A stretch of 64,000 nt of DNA, taken from contig SWDT01000253.1 of NCBI GenBank assembly GCA_009193035.1, forward strand, positions 1 through 64,000, read 5' to 3'. Position numbers and translations under genes: made by a program. The notes under the pieces were generated by a model. That model had not been told where the DNA came from and searched no databases. It worked only from the letters and a program-made list of their open reading frames with translations. Shown here piece by piece: positions 23,601 through 38,026 of the stretch; position 1 is the first letter of the stretch; each line of letters begins with the position of its first letter. This DNA is from Halicephalobus mephisto (Eukaryota; Nematoda; Chromadorea; Rhabditida; Panagrolaimidae).

Positions 23601-24993
23601 TGAATCTGAACTTTGACTATTAACCTTGACTATAAACTTTGAGTCTGAACTTTGACTATCAACCTTGATTATCAACTTTGAATCTGAACTTTGACTATTA
23701 ACTCTGAGTTAGAACTTTGAGTTCGGATTTTGATTATTAACTTTGAATCTGAACTTGAATTATTAACCTTGATTATCAACTTTGAATCTGAAGTAGGGTA
23801 CTAAGAAGTAACTGATTGTAGATAACTGTTGGAAATTAAATGTTATTTGATTCGTTGTTTAATTTTAAAAATAAATACAATAGGATATGGTGATATTTGG
23901 GCATTTTTAAAACGATAAAAATCATGTTAGACTTTACTACAGTAAATTTAAACTTAACGATCATAGTCGGAAGCTATGTGATGCAAATCATTAATTTTGT
24001 CAATCTTATTTTTGATATCGGAAATTTTTTTATGCTGAAGTCGACATTAGAATCAAAACTAAACTTTGCAGCTTGCCCGCAACATCCGCGCAGTTAAATG
24101 GACATCAAAGTCAAATTTGCACCTTGCTTGCAACTTTGAAGCAGATCGAATGAGATTTTTATATTTATATTCAGAGAAATTTCGAAATTAAAGTCAAATT
24201 TGTACTTTGCTTGCAACTTTCAACCAAGTTGGGACCTAATTGGTATGTTAAATTAACTTTGAGTTTAATGTCAGTCTTTTTATAGACTTTAATGTTGGTT
24301 AATGTTACAAAACCGACAAACCTGGAACCATCTGCCCATCATTCTGGCGACATCGACGTTTTCGGCGGAAGGATGAATGGCTCGGAAAACATTTTTGGCC
24401 AGATTTTTCGTTGTGTCCTTGGGCAACAGACGAGAAATGGAAGATCCTAGAAGAGTATTCGTTGGAGGAATCATTTGAGGAATAAGTTGGCCGACCTAGT
24501 GAATTTATGTAATTTTAATAAAAAATAAAAAAATTACCACATAATTGAAGTTTTTGAGTCCAGGGATGGTGTTTACTCCGGGTACGGTAGGGACGTCGGA
24601 GGGGCCGGGATAGCCGGGGACGGGGATCGGGGCCAGGCCGGGGATCTGGCCGCTGGTGAGGCCTTGAAGGTCGACTCTGTTCTGGTTGGCTTCGTTGATG
24701 ATGCCGTTGATGTCGTCGGCCTGGTACAGGGTGGAGGGCAGGGGTTCCTTCCGTCTGACCTCCCTCCCGGCATAGGTCAGTCCGATCCGCTCCAGGAAGT
24801 CATTGGCAACTTCCCCGATCTTGTCCAGATCCTTATCCCGAGAAGCCAAATTTTGGTCTTTATTAAACGATGTAAAAATCGGAAAATTATTCAAAGAAGG
24901 ATTTTCTTTATCCTGACGTTTGGCTCTGGTGTAAACATTAGCTTCAGTAATTGAAATAATAAAAATAATAAAAATAAAATTTTTAACCATCAT
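20652..24993 (-). CDS. LPR-type secreted lipocalin-related protein (gene A)
   Basis: Exons 24993..24538, 24495..24322, 22679..22631, 22343..22176, 21489..21331 and 20749..20652; 367 aa. The 49-nt exon 3 was placed by aligning with gene B: GRWFQ|VINSPHVIRESCTVSH|FGALTNN matches GRWFEGINSPRATEQRCVVH in order. The N-terminus (KNFIFIIFIISITEA) is a signal peptide, followed by a dibasic AKRQ site. A low-complexity Pro/Gly-rich linker (PIPVPGYPGPSDVP) precedes the lipocalin-like domain, which runs from MMGRWF to the C-terminal CQYTP. The motif NWVRFPVFVIARDPEKF matches the other three LPR genes here. Such proteins are secreted and, in C. elegans, shape apical extracellular matrix (family knowledge). 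The 1.6-kb intron 3 contains a putative MITE and minisatellites. Confidence 0.85.
22984..23263. mobile_element. Putative 280-bp MITE-like inverted-repeat element
   Basis: CCATCCCCTGTGGCA at 22984-22998 faces its inverted copy TGCCGCAGGGGATGG at 23249-23263 (14 of 15 match). The interior is AT-rich with a roughly 27-bp tandem repeat (TTTATTTAACAAAAAGAATT). No ORF and no obvious target-site duplication. It lies in intron 3 of LPR gene A. The same 15-mer occurs singly near 19857 and 60896. Confidence 0.45.
23515..23795. repeat. Minisatellite in LPR gene A intron 3
   Basis: Imperfect 20-27 bp repeats alternate AACTTTGAATCTGAAC with TTTGACTATTAAC, about ten times. Confidence 0.75.
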
Positions 24994-25004
24994 GGATTAA
25001 TTCT

Positions 25005-25197
25005 GAACGATGGTATTTGAATTTGGTTTTTTCGTGAACTGACCGCCCCGAGGGCAGTAAATCGTCGTCGCCGGTCTTCCACAAATCTGGGTCAGCGATG
25101 CCCCACCGTTGCAAGGGCGGATTTTGTCCGCGAAAATCACTATTTCAATTTGAAGCATTTCGAAAAAGCCAAAATTAGCAAAACCAAGAAAAAACAA
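25005..25197 (-). other. Cysteine-containing ORF just upstream of LPR gene A
   Basis: A minus-strand frame reading ADKIRPCNGGASLTQICGRP then ATTIYCPRGGQFTKK stops 3 nt before the LPR gene A ATG. The segment is clearly richer in GC than its flanks and has three cysteines, so it may be a real exon: the last exon of a small upstream gene, or an upstream ORF in the LPR leader. I do not recognise it and found no convincing partner exon. Confidence 0.3.
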
Positions 25198-25689
25198 AAA
25201 TTTAAAAATTCAAAAATTTAAAATTTAAAAAATCCAAAATTATTCAAAAATTTTAAAAATTCCAAAAATCTGAAAAAATCTAAAAATTATTTAAAATTTA
25301 AAACTATTTTTAAAATACAGTATTCATATAGAAGTAAAGTAACATATTTCCTGGAGATTACTGTAGTGTCAACTGTGATGTTTTCAATATTGATAATTTT
25401 ATAATTACTGATTTTGGAAGATGGGCATACGGTAATATACCTCATGTATCCTAACTTAGAAGATTTTCGATTTAAATAGTCGGGGTATATCTCTGAAAAA
25501 ATAATTCCAAAATTTTTTAAAAATTACAAAAATAAAATTACAGTCTACTGTAGTTTCCGAAAATTCGTTTTAAGAGGACTTTGTAAAAATTGATTTTTAA
25601 TTTTTACAATAATTTGATTTTTGGAATATTTACCGATGTTTTTATATGTAAAAATTAACCCTAGAAAATGAGAATAGAGTTACGTGCCC

Positions 25690-26100
25690 CGTGTACCCTG
25701 ATCTAGGGGGTTCTAGATCTGTCCGAGAAGAGTATGGTCCTTACTACGGTACAAGCCAGGCTCCTGAAAGTCCGCTTTTCGAACTTCTTTATTCCAAACG
25801 ATGTACAAAATCCAAAAAATAATCTGAAACCACAGATGATCCAGAATCGCCTGGAACTAAGCCTAATCGAACTTACTCGATTATATTTATTTTTCTACAC
25901 AGAAACTGAAGATAAAAATGAAGAGTTACGGTCGTATTTTCATTTTAGACTTCATACGTCCAATGAGGATAATTGAGTAAGCTGAATTACAAGTATTATG
26001 GAGCACTTGTGCAGGGGCTTTCTTAACACTCAGTGCACTCCTACCGTAACCTCAGGGACTACCGCGACAGGAGCTAGTTCGCGTCTTGGCCAGTCCCGAA
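25690..26100. other. Unassigned balanced-composition island
   Basis: The sequence contrasts with the AT-rich flanks. On the plus strand two frames are open at once: one reads EEYGPYYGTSQAPESPLFEL and stops, the other (25734-25976) reads MVLTTVQARLLKVRFSNFFI and continues to NEDN. The right part (26.02-26.10 kb) has no ORF but contains GGGACT/AGTCCC and GCG/CGC complementarity when read on the minus strand. Coding exon, ncRNA and regulatory region all remain possible. Confidence 0.3.
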
Positions 26101-27299
26101 CATAGATTACGAAATCATATAAGATCACGAAACAACTTTTAAACAAAATCAACATCATTACACACCCTACTGTAATTGCTAAAATATTCTGAAAAATCGT
26201 GTCGAGAAAACTTCGAAAAAAAAAACTACTTTTAATTTTTAATAAATCCTATTGTATGATTAATTTTGAAATTTTATAAAATTATAAAATAATTATTAAC
26301 TCGAAAATTATCAAATTTTACTGAAAATTTTTAAAATTTATGTTTGAAATAAAAATTTTTGTTTTGAATTTTTTTATTTATATTTAAAATAAAAATTTTC
26401 TAAATTTATGTTTAAAATAAAAATAATTTTTTTAATTTATTTAAAAATTAAAATTAAAATTTTTTTATTTATGTTTAAAATAAAAATAATTTTTTTAATT
26501 TATTTAAAAATTAAAATTAAAAATTTTCAAATTTACGTTAAAAATAAAAATCGTTTTTAAATTGAAATTTAAAATTCTTTAATTTGAATTTTTTATGCCG
26601 TTTAGATATGTCTTCGTTTTTTTGCAAAACAAACATTTCCAAATATCTGTCGATATATCACAAAATTAAAAAAATTAAAAATTCTACATAAAATATTTAA
26701 AAATTATCATTTTTATGTCTTATGAATTTTTGCATGTTGATTATGTTTTATGCAAAAATTACGAAATTTAAGAAATAAACTTTAATCAAAAAAAATTTAT
26801 TTTTTCGTTTTTCTTACGCATGACCCGTTGTCCTCTGAGAACGCGCTCGCTCCGGCTTTCCGTCATCTCAACGCGAAATTTTTGTCCACCAATTTCGACA
26901 GTTTTCCTCGACTTGTAATTTTTGAGAATGGTAAAAGGTTTTGTTGCCGGTTTTCACTTGATACAAGTCGCGGATGTCCACTGTCACTGAACCCGTGTTT
27001 TTTGGAATCTCTGGTGGTGATTCACATGTTATTTTTTCGTGGAAGAAGACGGAATTTCCTGGTCCGAAAAACGCCCCTCAACATTGCTTTTCGTTTTTGT
27101 TCGTCGATATATGGAATTTGGCCCTTAAACCTCTACTATAACGATAATTGAACGGATTTCAACGATTTTGTAAAATAATGGATATATACTTTGTTTTTTT
27201 CAGACTTAGTTAGAAAGTACCCGAAGTTTGTTCATTACTTTTTATACAGCTGGAAACAACTTGTTAGAACTTTATGTAATCGGCCTGGCGAAGACCACA

Positions 27300-30200
27300 A
27301 TGTCGGATCAAATGCCCAAGCCCACATTGGGCAGAAATTCCCCAGAAGAAATCATCAACGTGACCGATTCAGACAACGAACACCCGTACAGTCTGAAGTA
27401 CGTGATCCCTGTCCCCCCTCAGAACATGCGGAAACCTGCCGTGCCCGATGACGAAGACCCAGGAATAGAGGATGAGAGCAGTGACGAAAGCGGAGATATC
27501 AATCCTCGTGTCATCATTCCTCAAACGGTTGGTTTTTGGTTTTCATATAATCAAAATCTTGTGAAAATTTTTGTATTTCCTTCCCTGTTATGAAAATCCT
27601 CGAAATCTCCTAAAATCTGGCAAAAACCACTGGAATCGATATATGAAACTTCCCAAACGATCCTAAAAACTTATATTGGGGTAATTTCGTAATGAGATTT
27701 TTTTCCTTATTTTTATATGATCGATTTTTGTTAAAACTTTTATATCTTCTTCAATTTCATGAAAATTCTTCAAATTTAATGGAAACCATTGGAATTGATA
27801 TATGAAACTTTTCAAATGATCCTAAAAACCCATCTTGGGACAATTTCATAATGGTGTTTTTTCTCATTTTCATATAATTGAATTTTATGGATGCTTTTGA
27901 AATCTTCCAGAATCTAATGAAAATTCAATATAAATCATTGTAATCAATATATGAAACTTTAAAATTCTGGAACTTCCCAAAAGGTCCTGGGAATTCGCCT
28001 TAAGACAATTTCGTAGGGATGTTCATTTTCGTATAATTAAATTTCATAGATGTTTTTGAAGTCTTCCATAATCTAATGGTAGTTCTCATAATCTCCTAAA
28101 ATTTGATGGGGATTATTAAAACTAATATTTGGGATTTTACAATTCTGAAACTTTCAAAAAACCCTAAAAATTCATCTCGAGACAATTTAAAAGCAGAATT
28201 TATTGCTTGTTTTTAATTACATTGTGATTCATTTACAGCCAGCTTTGAAGAATCCTGTTTACCATGTTCGAAGGGATATTCCACGAGTCCCGGATGACGA
28301 CGATATGGAAATGGGTAATGACATGGAAATCGATAGAGTTCTGATGGCAAACAATGGAATAGCTTTAACTTCTGATGATGATGTCGAGGAACCAGAAGAA
28401 GAAGACGAAAGCAGTGCTTTCGGCGCCGATGTTTCATTTACCGACGACGACGGAGACGCTCCAGCTCCGAATTCTCTTCTGTCTGATATTCCGCCCAGTG
28501 TTACTTCCATAACTTCTAATCATGTCCCGGTTTTGGTCCACTATAACACCCAAGAGTACCTTGAGTCCCTTACTTCCAATGTCTCGTCAGTGGATATCTA
28601 CTACAAGCTGAAAGGAATTCGACAGTTTCGTCGGATGCCGGAGAACACTCATTTCTACAGTAATTATGGGTTCGTGAGAGGAATACCGTTCAGAATCATG
28701 ATATTGAATCGGGACCTAGGACCGATTCGGGCGAATACCCCTGGATTCGTGGGGAACAGACACATAGGGTTCTTTGTGCAATGTAATCCTGACATCAAGA
28801 TCAAGTGGAATATGCGGGCTATAGTGCTTTTGAAAATGCTCACTCATGACTCTAATCGTGACGATTACACAAGGAGGATTGTTCATACTTTTCATCCAGG
28901 AGAAAATGACTGGGGTTATGCTCAATATTATTCTTGTGACAATTTTGATGATGCTAATAATCCGTATTTAAGAGATGATACAGTTACTTTTAAAGTCACA
29001 ATTTTACCTGATCCTCCGAAATTTCCTGTATTTGTCAACGCAGCTTTTAATCAATTTTTTGCAGATAGATGTGGATTGAAGAATCTTGGATCTACTTGTT
29101 GGTTTAATTCATTGCTTCAAATGTTGTTTTCGATTAGGAAACTTCGAAAATTAATCTATAATTTTGATAGTCGAAATGACAAATTTATGCTTGAATTACA
29201 ATTTACGTTTTTTAAAATGCAATATTCTGATCATCCAGTTGATCCATCGACACTTGGAAAATTGCTATGGAGCGATACATTTACGCAAGAAGATGTCCAT
29301 GATATGTTTATGAAATTGATTGATCGTGTTGAAACAGCAATGAGACCAGATGAATCTGTAAAAGAATTATTTCAATCAAGACTTCAAAGATATATTAAAT
29401 GTTTAAATGTAAATCATACTAAAACTTTGTCAACAGAAGAACTTAATTGTATATTATTAAGTGTACGTCAAGGTAACAAAGCATTTGGAACATTACGTGA
29501 ATCATTATCTAGTTATGTTGCTGGATCAAGACTTGAAGGTGATAATTGTTATAATTCAGAAGAATATGGTTTGCAAGTTGCTGATATGTGTAGTAGATTT
29601 GTGAAATTTCCGCCTATTTTGGTTGTAACACTTCAAAGATCGGCATATGATAATTATGCAGTGAAAATTAATGACAGGTAATTTTTTTTAAAGAAATATT
29701 TAAAAAGTTAATTTTTATAAAGTACTTTTGGATTAAATGTAATTTTTTAAAAGATTTATTAATGAATTTATATATGAAAACTAACTCTAAAAATAGAAGG
29801 TTTTCTGTTTTATATATTTTGATTTAGAAATTTGTAGATTTATTTAGATAAAAATATAATTTCAAAATTTTGATTAGGAATTATGCGAAATTGGAATTTT
29901 AGGTTATTTTTGGTTTTAAAAAAATTTGAAATTTCATTTTGAGAGAATTTTATGATATTCGCTTTTGAGTTTTTATTATTGTTTTTTAGATTTGAATATG
30001 AAGCCGTAATGGATTTGGAGGAATTCCTCGATGAGGATACGAAAAATCTAGTGAAAAACACGAAATATACGCTCAATTCGGTATTGGTGCATTATGGAGA
30101 ATCAGGATGCGGGCATTATGTTAGTTATGTGGATGTTAACATGAATGGAGCCGGAAAATCACGTTGGGTAAAATGTGATGATGAACTTGTTTATCGTGTT

Positions 30201-32396
30201 ACGAATGTAGAAGCAATTACGAATAATTACGGTATTCCAGAAGGAGCGAAGGAACAGGATTCAGGTACGGCGTATGTTTTGACGTATTTGAGAAATGACG
30301 TCATTGATGAAATGATGTGTCCTGTTACGGAAAGTGATATTCATACGGAAGTGAGGAAGATTATCACTAAAAGATTTGATGATGAAGAGCAGTTATATAA
30401 AGAAAGAACGGAACAGGCGTATTATCAGACTCTATATGTGGTTAATGATAATCTTTTGAAGAATTTAAAGTATTCTAGATTTGATTTACTGGACTTTAAG
30501 GATGAGAATTTAACGAAGAATCTTCCTCGTGTGGTTTTGCCGAAGGATATGTTTCTTGGAGGAATATATAAGCAATTGAGAATTAATTGTGATTTTTTGA
30601 CGAATAAGAATTTTAGAATTTATTTATTCCGTCATGCTGAAATTCCGTTTACAGCAGCTGATTCGAAGGTAGCGTTTAAAGGTGGTTTGCGACCGTGTCA
30701 TTTGATGTCTCCAGAAGTTATAAATCATGCTCAATTGTTAGGAGATGGATATGTTCAAAATGCTATATATGTACGTGAAGTTGATGAATCGCCGATGTTG
30801 GAAGAATGTCATGAAACAAATAATCAGATGTTAGTATTTGTTAAAATATTTGAACAAGGTGAATTGTATTTTGTTGGATCTATGATGATTATGCCTCATG
30901 ATGTTATATCTGAACTTTCAATGGAATTTAAAAGAATTTGTGGATTTACAAGTGATCAACAGATAGCTATTTATTCAGAAGTGTCACCGTTTGATATAAG
31001 AGAATTGGAAGATGACGATGTGGCTAATGGACATAATGGTTTTAATGGTGATGGATCAATTGTGGTTATTGAAAAATTAGGTTCGCCAGGAAATCCGGAA
31101 AAACAACAATTTCCGATTTATTGGCATAATTTATCGCGATCTGTTATTTTGAATATTAAAAGAGATGAAGATTTATTTCCTTTAAATACAGTAAGGGAAA
31201 TAAATGAACAAAAAATAATAGATTGCTATGTAGATACGGAATTAATGAAAATTGCAGAAGAAATAGCAGAAAGTCATCCTGGTATTGATAAAAATCAAAT
31301 ATTAATTTGGAGACATGGTCCGTCATTTGATAAACCTTCGTATGTATTCTATGAACACATGAATAATTCTACAGTAGCTGATTTATTAGGAACAAAGCCA
31401 GATACTTATGATGGAAGAGATAGATTTCAATTTGATTTGAAATATACTATATTTAGTCATAAAATGGAACCGCATTCTACATATTTTCAACAACCAGTAT
31501 ATGCTATTGGAGTTCGACTTAAAGTTACTGTAAGTTTTGGTTTTTTATATGAAATTTAAAGTTTTTTATATATGGAATTGTTAGTTTTTGTGTGGAGTTG
31601 GTAGTTTTTGTGTAAATTTAGTTATTTTTGTGTGAAATTAATTGTAATTATTTTTAGCAATATGATATTTTGTTCTGCTCACGTTTAACTATTGGACAAA
31701 CGTTAGAAGATGCTGCTCGAAGCTTGGGTTTAACGCAAAATGAGAAAAACACGGGAAAACTTCGACTTGTTGCTGCTTATCGGTGTGGACAAGATAGAAC
31801 TTATATATCGACACTTGCAAGGGCATTCAAGGTTATTGATCCCAGTTTGAAGTGCATTGATCTTATTAAATTTATAAGTGAAACTAAATGTTCGGTAAGT
31901 TGTTTTTTTGAAAAATGAAGTTTTAATTTTTAATTGTAGCTTCGAATTGAGGAGATTCCAAATGATCAGGCTACTGTAGAAGAAGGTGAACATCTTATTC
32001 CTGTTATTCATTTTGAAACAACTCCGGCATCGATTTTTGGCGTTTCTTTCTTTGTTAAAATCAAAATAGGCCAGAAATTTGGTGAAATTAAACAAAAATT
32101 AAAAGAATTTATGGCGGTTAGTGATGAAGAATTTAATATGGTAAGATTTTAAAAAGTTAAATTTTTAAACAAAAAATTTTTTTAGTACAAGTTCTTCATT
32201 TTTGAAGGTGTAAAAAACAAAGGAGCAATTGATGATCAAACGACTGTTAGAGAAGATTGGATTAATATTGAAACTCGTAAGTTTTTTATATTTTAAAATC
32301 TGATGTTAAATAATTTTAGATCTTATAGAACAACCTGTGATTGCGATACAACATCTAGCAACACCAGATTATCCGAAGATATCAGTAATTTTGTAG
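27300..32396 (+). CDS. math-33: USP7-family ubiquitin-specific protease (MATH-33-like)
   Basis: Exons 27300..27527, 28239..29677, 29990..31529, 31658..31894, 31940..32140, 32186..32276 and 32320..32396; about 1270 aa. An acidic N-terminal extension (DSDNEHPY, EDESSDESGD, DDDDMEMGNDMEID) precedes a MATH domain at roughly residues 180-320. The USP catalytic core follows: Cys box CGLKNLGSTCWFNSLLQML with Cys at about residue 363, and His box LVHYGESGCGHYVSYVD about 235 residues later. This spacing matches human USP7. INDRFEYEAVMDLEEFLDED corresponds to the USP7 INDRFEFPEQ region. The C-terminal half, with VTESDIHTEVRK then repeated ubiquitin-like folds, matches the USP7 HUBL region. It is longer than human USP7 (1102 aa), mainly at the N-terminus. 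Role: removes ubiquitin from nuclear substrates and stabilises them (family). The last exon may be longer (see findings). Confidence 0.9.
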
Positions 32397-33209
32397 TTTA
32401 GTTATTTAAAAAAGAATTTTTTTCTCGGATTTTCTGTTTTGTAGAATGAGTGGGTATATTATGGCTTGTTCCGGTCGCCGCTATCGATTTATCCTGAATT
32501 CAGGATTTTTTTGGAGATTTTGTAATTTATAATCTTCAGTTTTGATAATTTGATGATAAATGGCTGTAATAAAGTCGGAAAATGACAGTTGGAGATGTTT
32601 TTAAAGTTGTTTTGGATTGTTATTGATGGAGGATATGTGGTCAGTGGATTTAATTGGATTTCATATATCCAATTTTCGACATTTTGGGATCTTCTTAGAT
32701 GTTTCTTTTCTTGATTAAATCTTTGGAGTTATTTTGTAATTATGATGAGGAATAAAAGTTTATTTAGATTTTTATTTTTGAAATTTAATTTTTTTGGATT
32801 CAATTTCGGGAATTTTAAATTTGTTTTTTTTACGTTTAAATTTTTAAAAAAGTTGTTTTTTTTGTAAAATACGCAATTATTAGTTGTTTTATTATTTTGA
32901 ATAAAAATTAGAATGTAATTTGGAAGTTGTGAAATTTTTCGGATTTTTTTTTCATATATCCGCCGTTATTTCGAAATTCGTCTCTGCTCGGCCGATGGGG
33001 GGTTCCTGGCACGAACGTTATCCTTCCGCTGCCGCTTGCGCGCGCATTTTTCGTTTTTCATCTGTACTTCTCTTAGTCCTCTTTGTTCTACTTTTGTAAA
33101 TATTAATTTACAAATAAAAAATAATTATCACTTTTAGACTGCGGTAGAGACTGACATAGCTTCTCTTTAATAACCATTCTGCCACTAATTCCGACGCAAC
33201 TGCGTCAAG
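32397..33209 (+). promoter_or_regulatory. smc-3 upstream region
   Basis: This is 0.8 kb between the USP7-like stop and the smc-3 ATG. The first 500 bp is the AT-rich USP7 3' region. From about 32970 the composition rises sharply (CTCGGCCGATGGGGGGTTCC and CCGCTTGCGCGCGCATTTTT). The TTGCGCGCGC sequence resembles an E2F site, which would suit a cell-cycle gene. That is inference. Possible SL acceptors (TTTTTCATCTG, CACTTTTAG) lie between it and the start. Confidence 0.45.
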
Positions 33210-37545
<4,336 letters not shown>

Positions 37546-38026
37546 AGTTTTTTAACTGTTTAAGGACAAGTTTAGCAATTCGTTTTTGGATCTCTTGTTT
37601 TTTGTAATGTTTATTTGTCTTTAGTTAACGGGTAAGAATTGCTATTTACCCCTTGATAAGTGTCGGATAAATATGTTGAGATGGAATTTTACTTTCAGTT
37701 TTTGCAGATTCGGTTTTGGATGAAAAACGGTCAATAATCGGACCAGTCCAATGGAAGAAGAATTTAGGTTAGTGGGCCCTTAGGAGAACACCAGTATGAC
37801 CGATAGAGTAATTGACATGGATAACCTTGACCTGGAGACTTTCCGGGAATATACGCCTAAAGGGGAAATGAAAAATAAATGGAATGTTTGGCCTAAATCA
37901 ATCTTGGTAGGCGTGATTACAAAAAGAAAGAAAATTTTAGAATTTTAGGATTTTTCCAAAGTCGGATTTTGTATCGGATAAACGATTTTTCATCTTTTTT
38001 TTATAAAAAGAGAAAAATTTTTGAAA
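37546..38026 (+). other. Intergenic; possible short ORF
   Basis: Between smc-3 and LPR gene B. A 50-codon plus-strand ORF at 37796-37948 (MTDRVIDMDNLDLETFREYT, then KGEMKNKWNVWPKSIL) looks more protein-like than its surroundings. It contains a donor-like CTTG|GTAGGC. An acceptor-like TTTTTGCAG lies about 90 bp upstream. I cannot assign it. It could be a small gene, a decayed exon or chance. Confidence 0.3.

Larger units (their letters stand above)
24994..27299. other. Divergent intergenic region between LPR gene A and the USP7-like gene
   Basis: This holds the promoters of both genes. Two islands of less AT-rich sequence stand out and are listed separately (25005-25197 and 25690-26100). A third island at 26.82-27.11 kb lies just upstream of the USP7-like start and is probably its promoter and 5' UTR. 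A 107-codon ORF there has no recognisable similarity. The 26.2-26.6 kb part is AT-rich low-complexity repeat. Confidence 0.5.

Noticed and set aside
24573..24954. Overlapping ORFs on both strands opposite LPR gene A exon 1
   Set aside because: Shadows of the Pro/Gly-rich exon. The signal-peptide frame has family support and correct splice sites.
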